Assembly: GCA_016169945.1 (NCBI GenBank)
Contig: JADLSH010000355.1
Span: 2,413,501-2,477,500 of the forward strand
Origin: Trachythela sp. YZ-2020
Lineage: Eukaryota > Cnidaria > Anthozoa > Malacalcyonacea > Clavulariidae
DNA: 64,000 nt
Reading direction: 5' to 3'
The notes under the pieces were generated by a model, which was given only the letters and a program-made list of their open reading frames with translations, was not told the origin of the DNA and ran no database searches. Positions 34,501 through 44,193 of the stretch are shown in pieces. Each line of letters opens with the position of its first letter. Within the stretch, counting starts at the first letter, position 1. A program made the translations under genes and the position numbers.

Positions 34501-37500
34501 TCAAAGAGCAAGTCACACTTTCCGAGAGACGATTATGAGGTATTACTTTCTGCTGCGCAGGGGGAAACTGACAAGAAGATATTAAAACATACTTTGTGCA
34601 GCACTCAAAATCTTTCTAGAAGGCAAGCTAGTCAGATGTATGGGATATCAAAACTGCAAGAGAGAGCCGATACTATTAACAAAACCGCAACTGCTATGAA
34701 GGAAATAAAGGATAGACACTCTGCCTTTGTAAAATCAGAGCAAAAAGATTCTTGCTTTCTTGCGGGGAAGACATTAATGACTATTTGGAGAGCAGTTATG
34801 AATCATTTGATGAAACCGATACGGGTACTGAAGTTAGTTCAAGTGATGACAGTGAAAGTGACATAGAAGAAAACACCTTAACAGATATTCTAGGCAATAA
34901 ACATGACTCTTATTATCCACAAACCTATAACGTCATGACGGATAAATCTAAAACGGAGATTTACTTTCAAACAGGGATGTTTACTACGAGAAGTGTCATA
35001 TAATTGGTTTGAATTCGTTGTTTTGCTTCAATCCAAGCTAGTCTGTGAAGGCGAACCTATGGTAGATTCGTTGATAATTGAAATTGCATCGCGTTTGCTA
35101 GAACTTGGGTTCAATGAAGAAGAAGTTGCATTGATTGAACAATCGAGAGCTGCTTATCTACAAACAATTCAACAAAACGAAAATGCTGTGGAAGTTATCT
35201 CAATTTCGTCTACTGATTCAAGTACAGAAGAATCCGACGAAGAAAACCAGGAACTTGCCAAACATAAGGAAATGATAGAGAGAAAGTTGCGAAAATTAAG
35301 AGACAATGGTAGAAAAAGAATGCTTAAAGAAATAGAAGGTAAACGGTTTCTTCGGAGGAGAATAACAAAATCTACTAAAACCATATTGGATCAACACAGT
35401 GACATTGGTGAAGTGATTGAGAACATTGTACAAGAGAGTGACGTGGGAGCCGATCGGTGGCGTAGAACTGGTGTATACACCTTTTCTGGTGATATTAAAT
35501 CATCCAAACGGATTACTTATGGCAAGATTCAAGAAAAGCTTAAAGAGCATTATGGAAGGACCTTTAGCTACGGAACTGTAGTGCAGTTATGTGTCCCGAG
35601 ACATAAACGCCATCGGTCATCAAAACGCTACAGCAGTGTTGCGAATGTCAAGTACATGAGAGCGAGAAAAGGTTTTACCCTGAAATATAACCCAGACTGC
35701 AAGTGGAGTCGCTCTATGTATAAGTCTTTGAATCAGTTACAAACAGATGGGAATCACATGTTACTTGTCAATAGAGATGACCAAGCAGGATTTCGTTTAG
35801 ACTCTACATTTACCCATAAAAACTATCCTGTGTTATCGGTAAAACCAACAGTAACTACTCGCACTGACTTTCTCAATAAATATCAAGCTCAGTTGCAGGT
35901 AACAAGTTATAATTTCACGAAGACAGCTAACACACCCGAAAAGTGTGTTGGAGTGGTAAAAGCATCTGCGCTACATGAAAAATCGCCCGCCCAACACAGT
36001 GCAGATTTGTCTGTTATTGAAGAAATGAAGGTAATGGAGCCAGTATTTCAAGGTTGCAACGAGAGAGCCAAAGAATTTGAGTGCATTAGAGTCGACGGAG
36101 CGACAGACGAAGGTCCGTCCCATCTTGAAGTCCAATTTATGTGGTGCGAGCGGCATGTTAGCAAGAAAACTAAGGTAACACTTGTAACAACTCGATGTAG
36201 TGGCGATAGCTATTTGAATCGTGTGGAGCTGCAAAATGGGTGCTTAAGTCGTGGACACTCGAACACGTTTATTCCATCGACTTTACATGGTACACCATAT
36301 TCCGAGAATGGGGGATTTGACGAGAAAATATACAAGAAAAACATGTCTGCCGCCCTCGATCAGTACGTTAGTCGTGTTGATGGGACACCGTGCATGAAGA
36401 CTGCCATACATTTGGTACGAGGAGCAGAAAACCATGCTTTTGTGACACGAAGGAGTAAGCTGTTGGTCTTTTTGAGAGGGAATAAAAAGGACCAGCTACA
36501 GTTGAATAAGGAAAACCCACGTTGTTTCAGTACTTCACTAAAATTTGGAAGGTACGCAATAATCACATGGATAAAAGTTTGCCCGAAAAATATGTGTTTA
36601 TGCTGAGGTGTTGTGGTAAAGCAGGATGCCCACATCCACTATGTCAACAAGGTATGATAAAGCGAGAATTGATCATGTTACCTCAGATTACCTTTATGCG
36701 AGTTAAAATAAAGATATTATTGTTTGTTTTTATAGAATCGAAGCAAAACCATGATGAAAGTATTCCACCATTTGGAGGCAACTTTTGTGTTTGTGGTACA
36801 TCTCAAGATAATGAGAGGTCAGTTTCATGCCAAAGTTATTCTCTGTAATTCAATTGACTGTTTTAATATGTTTCTTTGTCATAAATGACTCATTATGGAA
36901 ACATTGTTAAACCGTCTTTAGCCTTTTTTGTAGTTCCTCGCCCAACTTAAAATTTCCAATGAATGTAGAAAATTTCCATGTGTGCATGGTAATATCTATC
37001 GATAATTTTTGTGAATTTCATTCGTAGCTTTATGATTTGCTGTGATCAATGTGGACAATGGTATCATGGAAAATGTGTGAATGTTACAGAAGAAGATGCG
37101 AAAACTATTGATATTTATGTTTGCGATGCCTGCAAAAAACATGGTAATTTTCATTATATACTGATTGCTGAATATATGTTAAAGTTGCATTGCATGAAAT
37201 GTCATATTTTTATTAGGTACAAGAAATCTTCCTATTCCTATTAGCTGGTATCCAGGAGGTCCATCGTGTAGTTTTTTTCCGTACCCAGTGGCTGATGTAA
37301 CACGACCTTCGGGAGGATTGAATTGCGTGAGTTGTGTGGGAGAATGCCATGGCCATTATGTCACAGATATCACCCAGCTATTGCAATTGCATGCTGTTGG
37401 AAATGCTATAAGGTGTCCCCCACCAAGTGAAGTGTTATCAGACTTTCACAAGAGTTTAAATGGTAGAAATGTCGATGATGCAGATGTCCACATGCTTGCG

Positions 37501-37647
37501 AAGAAATGCTTGCTACCGAAAGACGATGTAAAGCTATGGCTGCAACACTTGACGCAGGTTTCCATCAACCGAAAACGGGGTGCCGAAAAGGCAAAAGAAA
37601 CAAGAAAAAGAAAAAAGACAAATGATTGTTGCGCATTGTTACTGTAA
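31568..37647 (+). pseudogene. SAM domain - coiled coil - HTH/DDE-like - PHD finger transposase candidate, frameshifted
   Basis: Exon 1 (31568-31655, ATG) and the start of exon 2 (32726 on) form a SAM domain: FVCQWLRAENLEKIIDVFE joined to ENEIDGDAFILLTSESIKSM. Exon 2 then carries a Lys-rich coiled coil (about 33105-33450), an acidic Ser-rich linker, a Cys-containing helical block (34051-34770), an HTH-like segment (ITYGKIQEKLKEHYGRTFSY, about 35512-35571) and a candidate DDE core (about 35770-36230). Exons 36736-36817 and 37028-37143 encode a C4HC3 PHD finger (CVCG, CCDQC, WYHGKC, CDAC). The last exon, 37217-37647, ends in a basic tail (NRKRGAEKAKETRKRKK). Frame breaks occur near 33096, 34015-34050, 34750-34860, 34985-35000 and 36520. 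The gene is therefore a pseudogene, or the assembly has indels. Confidence 0.8.
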
Positions 37648-37884
37648 ATATTTTAATATTGTTTGGGTTCATTTTCAAGGGGTTAATACGGGAATACAAA
37701 CAAACTAAATATCACTATCTTACTGCAATGGAGCGTTGATGAAATATTAAGTATGCAAACAAACAGCAATTTTTGAGCAAATGAGTTTGATTGTATATAT
37801 ATATATATATAATAATAATAGTAATGTTTGAGTTTTATAGTGCAACAAGAGTGCTCAATACCAATATAGCAGAGCGAATGTAAA

Positions 37885-37985
37885 GTTTCTTTACTTAAAA
37901 TTGAGTCACAACTGCGAGTTTCACGTGAAACTCACGGCATTAAGCGTGAAACTCGCAGTTGTGACTCAATTTTAAGTAAAGAAAC
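37885..37985. repeat. Perfect hairpin, 41-bp arms, inside the SAM/PHD element
   Basis: 37885-37925 and 37945-37985 are exactly complementary, with a 19-base loop that itself contains 'tgaaactcac', a variant of the arm end. TA microsatellites lie on both sides (37796-37811 and 37987-38012). It could be a tiny foldback MITE or a 3'-end RNA structure of the element; I cannot decide. Confidence 0.9.
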
Positions 37986-38300
37986 TATATATATATATAT
38001 ACATATATATAATGTTGGTGTGATTGCTGGCATCATTTAATTGAAAAGGCATATAGTATGGTTTTATTTTGTTTGCTTTTTATTCGCTGAATAAAATTAT
38101 AAGACTAAGCTTGTGGGCTCCACATCGCAAATAAGGTGCTGTCTGTATTTTCATCTACAAAACGTTTCAAATTTACCCCCGGGGGTGGGGAATTTGCCAC
38201 TCACTACGTTCCCTGGGGTAGGGCATTGGTTACCTAGTTTTATCCCGGCAGCCGGGCATTTGCCCTCTATTAATGAAAAAATTCAAATGCCCCGCTATGT

Positions 38301-38342
38301 TCCCGGGGGGGGGATGGTAACTGTAGGAATTGACTCATGCAT
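38301..38342 (-). repeat. Right terminal inverted repeat
   Basis: Inverted match to 31342-31383 (39 of 42). It is followed directly by AAATA at 38343-38347. Subterminal GC-rich motifs (GGGCATTTG, CAAATGCCCC, GGGGAATTTGCC) occupy 38175-38300. Confidence 0.9.
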
Positions 38343-38657
38343 AAATACCTAACAGAAAACAACACCAAAAGAGACAAAACAATATCATGTACAGTATAAG
38401 GACACATGACACATGACAAATACAGAAAGCACACCGAGTCACCGACAGTATAAAAGGCTGATATATGGCTATAAATAATATCGTCTTACCAAGCTGTCTT
38501 GCACTGATATCGTACTATTTTCCATTGTGTCTAGCCAGAAGTTTCTATAAAAAAATCAACAAGAAATTGCGACAACCAACTCAGTAATTTTTCAGCGAAC
38601 CTTTTCTCCTCCAAAACAACCAGAAAAAAGGACAGAAATTGGATGTTCTCTGGGAAT

Positions 38658-39406
38658 CAGTGTTTCCATATGCAAGGATTTATCCTTGCAAAAGGAATTA
38701 TCGCTCTTTGCAAGGAAAAATGCAAGGAATTAAATCTCACAAGGAATTTACAAGGATTTTTATCATATTTTTTAAATAGTGTAAATTCAAATATTCCCAA
38801 TATCGCATGAACATAAAATGCCGTGAAGTCGCTTCCATATACATGAAATTGTATAATATAGCGGGTGTGTGAAGAAAAACACACTAACATAGTAATATTT
38901 GACCACATACACAAGAAAAAAACTCGAACAAAACCTCGCGAACATTTTGCGCGAATAAGTACGGGAATTATCAATTATGGCAACAAATTAGGCGAATAAA
39001 GCGATACGTATTTACCGATTTCGCATACGTGTTGTTGAGCATAGTATTTATAATTATCTGAATCATTGTAATATTTTAAATAAATATATTGTACATGGAA
39101 ATAATTTTTTATCTGAATCATCTTATAAATATGTATGAGTCAGATGCCGTCTTCAGCCCGTCATCCAAATACATTGGCAAGTAATAGGAAGGCCTACATT
39201 ACATACTACAGTACTTTAGTAGCTGTGTAGCATGGCTCTTGTTACGCTAAAAAGGTGTTTAGAACTTAAAAAATCATTAATTTTGACAGACGTCTGCAAG
39301 GAAAAATAGAAGGAAATTTATAGATTTGTGCAAGGAATTTTGCCCGAAAATATGGAATTCTCAAGTTATAAAGAAGGATTTTATTATTTTGAATGTGGAA
39401 ACACTG
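38658..39406. mobile_element. hAT-like MITE, 749 bp, with 8-bp target duplication
   Basis: The ends are CAGTGTTTCCA and TGGAAACACTG, flanked by CTGGGAAT at 38650-38657 and 39407-39414. Near both ends 'tgcaaggaa' occurs repeatedly. The eight-base duplication and CAG...CTG ends are diagnostic of hAT. No transposase is encoded. Confidence 0.92.
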
Positions 39407-39439
39407 CTGGGAATAGGCCGCCGGCATTGAACTATAAGT

Positions 39440-39843
39440 AAACTGGAACGATAACTCCGGGGGGGAAATTGAAGCCAGCTTGATTCAGTTTTTCTGAGTT
39501 TTGAGTTGAAATACTTAACGCCAAAGATTGGGCCGTATATCAAATTGAAGCTATTAAAAAGTTCTATTTAATATAAAAATTTCAAGACTTTAGGCAAAAA
39601 AGAAATACTTAAAACTTTGAGTAGAAATTTGCCGTATTTTACGAAATTGCGGTTGTTTTCGTATTTTTTAAGTATTTCTTTTTTGCCTAAAGTCTTGAAA
39701 TTTTTATGCTAAATCTTTTTAATAGCTTCAATTTGATATACGGCCCAATCTTTGGGGTTAAGTAGTTGAACTCAAAACTCAGAAAAACTAGCTTGGCTTC
39801 ATCCTATTATAGGGACTGTTGTATTGAGTTAGCGTTCCAGTTT
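39440..39843. mobile_element. Foldback element with ~190-bp arms
   Basis: AAACTGGAACG at 39440 and CGTTCCAGTTT ending 39843 begin two long inverted arms. The arms share 'ttctgagttttgagtt', 'ccaaagattgggccgtatat', 'caatttgaagctattaaaaag' and 'tcaagactttaggcaaaaaa' with their complements. The loop is about 40 bp around 'gccgtattttacgaaattgcgg'. Its right end abuts the Harbinger-type element that follows. Confidence 0.88.
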
Positions 39844-39944
39844 TATTAGAAGAGACTTTAAGATGACATGACGACAACTGCAACGGCAACGGCAAAACCA
39901 AGAAAGGCCTGGGGAGAGGACGCCGTCGCGCGTCGGGATCGTTC

Positions 39945-39996
39945 CAATCTCGTACCCAGAGCCATGAGTATACTCATGGCTCTGGGTACGAGATTG
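39945..39996. mobile_element. 52-bp perfect palindrome flanked by 9-bp direct repeat
   Basis: CAATCTCGTACCCAGAGCC is followed by its own exact complement about the centre GTA|TAC. GGATCGTTC lies on both sides (39936-39944 and 39997-40005), so this is an insertion, not part of the host element. Related 'CTCGTACCCAGG' or 'CCTGGGTACGAG' fragments occur near 10508, 53230 and 55222. A 9-bp duplication is Mutator-like, but the element is too small to classify. Confidence 0.9.
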
Positions 39997-40093
39997 GGAT
40001 CGTTCGTAATTAAGATTTTACCCACAACGCCAACGACGGCGCCAAATACAAATAATATAACAACGTTTTGTTTATTTCTATCATATACTTGCA

Positions 40094-40555
40094 ATGGCAT
40101 CCTTTAAATCTGCCCGTGATTTGTTGCTGGTTGGTTTGGATGAAGGTTTGTTAGACGAAGAGGAGTTTTTATTACTTTACGACCTGAATACTTCTTCGAA
40201 TCCTGAATATCCTTACACAAGCTACCCAATGTTTGACCTGCAGTCAATTAGTGAAGCTGAGTGTAAAAGTGAATTTAGAGTGGAAAAGCGAGATATACCC
40301 TTTCTTGCAGACGCCCTTGAGATTCCGAATATTGTAAAGTGCTACCAAGGGACTGTGTGTCAACGAGAAGAAGCCTTGTGCATTCTTTTACAGAGATCTT
40401 CCTATCCATGTCGGTATTATGACATGATTTCTTCATTTGGAAGACCAGTACCTGAAATGTCAATGATCACCAATAAAATGGTCGATTTAATTTATAACAC
40501 TCATGGCCATCATATAACGCAGTGGAATCATCAGATCCTGAACCCAGAAGCACTC
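40094..40555 (+). pseudogene. HARBI1-like transposase, N-terminal fragment
   Basis: From an ATG (MASFKSARDLL) the frame encodes a conserved pre-catalytic region: RVEKRDIPFLADALEIP, CQREEALCILLQR, YPCRYYDMISSFGRPVPEMS, then NTHGHHITQWNHQILNPEAL. This is the N-terminal helical part of cnidarian-type Harbinger transposases. Homology stops near 40555, before the first catalytic Asp; the open frame continues into the element's right terminal repeat to 40807 with no domain. It is a deletion derivative that cannot encode an active nuclease. Confidence 0.8.
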
Positions 40556-40807
40556 GAAAACTCTTCAAAACATATCCAACGTTCTCAAGTCGGAGCCACA
40601 ACGCCAAACCACGAGTTCCCACGTCTTCGACGTCACGCTGCGACCTCGCAAAACTGCTCAGTCAGCATTTTTGGTGAAATCGATCACTTCCGGTTAGCGT
40701 TGGCGTTGCCGTTGTCGTGCAATCTTAAAGTCTCTAGAGTTCACTGGCCGCCGGCTCCAGGCTTCCAGCCTACCAAATTCCTTAGCAAGTGCTCTGAACT
40801 TCCTTAA

Positions 40808-41864
40808 ATTTCCTCAAAATTACTTCATTCATTTTCTGTGAGGTCTAGTCACATATTTGAAAATTGAAATTATAACTACGAAAATCAATTAGATACCAGC
40901 TCGAACAATTGTGCAATTAAATAATCCATCCAAGCAGGGACGCCGGAGATTGGGTGCACGGAGGGCAAAAGTACCCTTGTCTAAATATAAATGAAACAAC
41001 TGCCAAAGAAAAAAGAATACAACTGTAAACTAGATGATCAGTTCATATTAGGAAAGACAATTTTCTATCAATTTCCTTCTGTACCTCTTTAATATATCTA
41101 TTTGTATATAGAAATAGGGATTGTGTTGAAAGTTGAGAATCGTCGATTTTTCTCGACAGCCCTTTCGTTCGCATTGCCCCCCCCCCGCCCTACCATCGCT
41201 CCGGCGTTCCTGAATCTAAGGCAATCAAAGCCATCGTGCGAATGTGATTTACTGATTTATTTTGTCTATTTTTGGTGGGGATCCTGGGTCACAGTAGTCT
41301 CCTTCGCAGACTTTCTTATAGCTTCAACCCTCGCTCAGCTATAAGAACGTCCGCGAAGGCCGAAGGAGACTATAGTTTGGTTGTACAGTGTTCATTGTTC
41401 AAACAAGAAAATTTTGGGTCACATAAACGCTATTTCCCAAGACCTTTTTACCTTTACCAAGGGACAAGTCATATTTTTCAAGTTCACCATCTTCTAGTTA
41501 GGCCCCTTTCCCATGCCCCACCACTGAGCTAAATGTCCCACTGATGAGCTTTCAGGGCAGTTAGGACTAATGAAGTTAACAAAGATATCAAGTACAGACA
41601 AATACATAAATCAGTCACACTAATTGGTCGTACATTCCTTTAATCTCATTAGAAATAATTTAAATTCCTTAAATTAAAAGAGAGATCTCCGACCTGCTGC
41701 TAATTTTCAAACCAACACTGGACTAATATATATGGATGTCAAGAATTATTTATGCATCTATGATCATGGCTATAAATCACGACGCAATTACGATAAAAAC
41801 AATTCCAACTTTCTGATAAAACATCAACAGGAATACTTTAGGAATTCGTTTTATATTATTATAT
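40808..41864. other. Non-coding stretch
   Basis: A C-rich run (41177-41190) and a short inverted pair ('agtctccttcgcagac...gttcttatagctt' near 41290-41375, complement 'ataagaacgtccgcgaaggccgaaggagact') suggest a small foldback element at about 41294-41376. No gene is supported. Confidence 0.5.
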
Positions 41865-42212
41865 AAGGTCGCAAATCTGTGGAACAGTCCTCCATCTGAA
41901 CTGAAATCTCAGAACGACTCTAGTATATCCGTATTCAGAACCAGTCTGCATAAATTCTATAATGCTAAATTACCATCATACAGTCCTCCTGGCTGTACTT
42001 AACTTTATATTATATAGTTTATCGTTGTTAGTTTAAATATTTGTATTAATTGATAGGGGCATAGGGGTAAGGTGTCAATTGGACGCAAGTCCTGTTCCTT
42101 TCTCCAGTCACGTCCATGTTATGTAAGTGTGTTATTTACACTTTAGTGTCAGTGTTGCTTGCTTGAACATATGTAAATTGTAACGAATTATTAAATTAAA
42201 AAAAATGCTTCA
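41865..42212 (+). mobile_element. 5'-truncated LINE: 3' end of a non-LTR retrotransposon
   Basis: The first 138 bases encode the last 45 residues of a reverse-transcriptase ORF (KVANLWNSPPSELKS, then VFRTSLHKFYNAKLPSYSPP) ending at TAA 42000-42002. The 'R-x-x-NLWN-x-LP' C-terminal motif is usual in animal non-LTR elements. A 3' untranslated part of about 190 bp follows, with 'attggacgcaagtcctgttc', and ends in an A-rich tail near 42200-42208. It is dead on arrival: only the tail was copied. Confidence 0.8.
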
Positions 42213-44193
42213 AAATCTTTATGCAAAAATTCCTGTTTTTAAGGATAAATTCGTGTCTTCACATGCGCAAGTCCGGATGACGTCATTAGCAGGGTGATCT
42301 GAAAATCATAACTGGATAGCGCAACCTTTTGATTTAGAAGCCATAATATTTATGATAAGTGATTTTTACCGTAAAGCAGTCAAATTCTCTAAATTTCGAA
42401 TTGTAAGGTTTTAAATTTGTTTTACTAGCAAGCACATGTATTTTGCTATGTAGCTTGAAAGATATAGCTACTTTTAGAACGTTTTAACCACTAGAGAATG
42501 AGAATTGAGGCGCCATATATGGTCGCCATTGCTTCATTTATTGTATAGCTGATGCACTCTACCAGTCCTTGTTTTAAAATCAGTGGTTTGTATTTTTCTG
42601 TTTCAAATTCTCGTGATTACATATTTACTCCAAATTTCATATGAAAATTTGTTCTGGTTTTGGATGGGTCTTGGATGATCAACACTGTCAGGACTTTTCA
42701 GGATTTCAAAATTTTTACTCTGCCTAGACGTCACAGATTTAGTTCATTTACATATAAGATAAAACTAACTGAAATGTCTCAAAAACGAAGACAGAATCGA
42801 AATAATTTACATTGCTACACAACTGGCATAACTGGACAACAATTAGCATAACAATAGTACCAGAAATACAAGTCGTATAGTTCATATTCTAATATTATTT
42901 AATAAACTAATAGCTGGCATAGTGATGCACTATTTTCAAAGTGCGTGATCAAAGTGCGTGACAATATAGACCTATTTCATCGACACAATTTAATTCAAAA
43001 GCCTTTCTCCAGTTTAAGTACGATAATGCCACAGATGATCACAAACTTCACAAACCAATATTACTAATATTTAATTAATCGCATAAAAATTCCTAATCTA
43101 TGTAATTGTTTAATTATACAACAATTATGTAAATTATAAAAACTAATTAATGACTAATTACATTTCATTGATTCAATGCAGGACTACTATTAAACAAATA
43201 GATAGTAATTTACAATTATATTTTTATACAAATTTTGTAAGGAAAGAAATTTTAGTTCAGTTTTTAGGACTATACCAGAGAATAAAATGTAGTAACATGC
43301 TCCTTAATGTGTGTGAGATATGGCTGTTGGCGCACTATGTGCAAATCAGATTCAATGCGTTTTCTGCATAAACGTCAAACAATGAATATCTGGATAGCTT
43401 AGAGAATAGAAAAACAATGGAACACTCCGATCACTGGATTGTGACACGATGCCTGAGAATGCAAGCACTATAAAATGCGACCTTCTATAACTGTAGTTGT
43501 AGGTATAATCATTATGGTAAATTTACAGTTACATTCTTGAAAAGTCGTTTTCAAATTGTTTAGATTTTTCACATCGTTTACAAAGCAGTACCCCAAAAAA
43601 TGGCAGACGTGGGACTGCGTAAGAAAGGCTCATTTACCTACACTGCACAGACATCTCTATCTTTTATACCTTTGCATAACTCGAGCATATATGTATGAAG
43701 TATGATACGAACCTAAATCCTGAACAACATGACTTTATACGATAAAAATGTTTCATATTTTCTCAATATCAGCCTATAAGGTGACATTTTTCAGGTAGTT
43801 CAGACACAAACCACGGGAGTTTTTGTAGGTTTCGTTTGCTACTTAAAATAACTACATAAAAAATAAAATAAGCATGCTATTCTAAATTAAAAATCTATAT
43901 CTACAAATAAAACTACGTGTAAATGCTAGTTAAAATTGGTCTGTCCAAAATGATGTAAGAGCTTGAGGTTAAAATTAGAAAATCATAAACAATAAACAAC
44001 GCTATCGCAGCTTCAAATGCCGCGCCAACTGCGATAGCACGATGGGGCATGGACTGAAGTAATATCTGAAAATACTGATCTAGTATCTACTGCAAAAAAA
44101 CTAACTGGATTTAGTATCTACTGTTTAAAAAATAGATATGTGTTCAACTCAGTTCACACCCGGGCACCACCAACGCATGGCTCCCAGAATTTT
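42213..44193. other. Non-coding stretch with dispersed repeats
   Basis: 42215-42725 resembles 10410-10870 ('ttcctgtttttaaggat', 'gcgtcattagcagggt', 'tttttcaggattt'). 43835-43920 resembles 19975-20050. Everything else is AT-rich without recognised coding or RNA genes. Confidence 0.5.

Larger units (their letters stand above)
31342..38342 (+). mobile_element. Candidate 7-kb DNA transposon carrying a SAM/DDE-like/PHD gene
   Basis: The left end (31342-31383) begins ATGCGCGAGTCAATTCCTA and the right end, read inward (38342-38301), begins ATGCATGAGTCAATTCCTA. The two 42-bp ends agree at 39 positions, including a C9 run followed by GGGA. AAATA lies immediately outside both ends (31337-31341 and 38343-38347), a probable 5-bp target duplication. 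Just inside the left end the motif CCGGG(C/A)ATTTG occurs four times at about 30-35-bp spacing. The right end carries related copies. The sole gene begins 226 bp inside the left end and stops about 700 bp before the right. A perfect 41-bp-arm hairpin and TA microsatellites occupy the 3' space. No named superfamily I know fits all of these features. Confidence 0.8.
39851..40735. mobile_element. Non-autonomous Harbinger-like element with truncated transposase
   Basis: AGAGACTTTAAGA at 39851 and TCTTAAAGTCTCT at 40723-40735 are inverted ends. The match continues as 'cgacaactgcaacggcaac' against its near-complement. AGA precedes and follows the element (39848-39850 and 40736-40738), compatible with a 3-bp target duplication. 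It contains only the first part of a HARBI1-type transposase, and the palindrome at 39945-39996 inserted near its left end. Confidence 0.8.

Noticed and set aside
33002..36635. Several - strand frames under the SAM/PHD gene
   Set aside because: They are antisense shadows; the + strand has domains, splice sites and family motifs.
31342..38342. RAG-like/Transib origin, because of PHD finger plus 5-bp target duplication
   Set aside because: The ends begin ATGC, not CAC(T/A)GTG-type heptamers; no RAG1 core or RAG2 kelch repeats are seen; and the PHD finger lies in the same protein as the DDE-like core.
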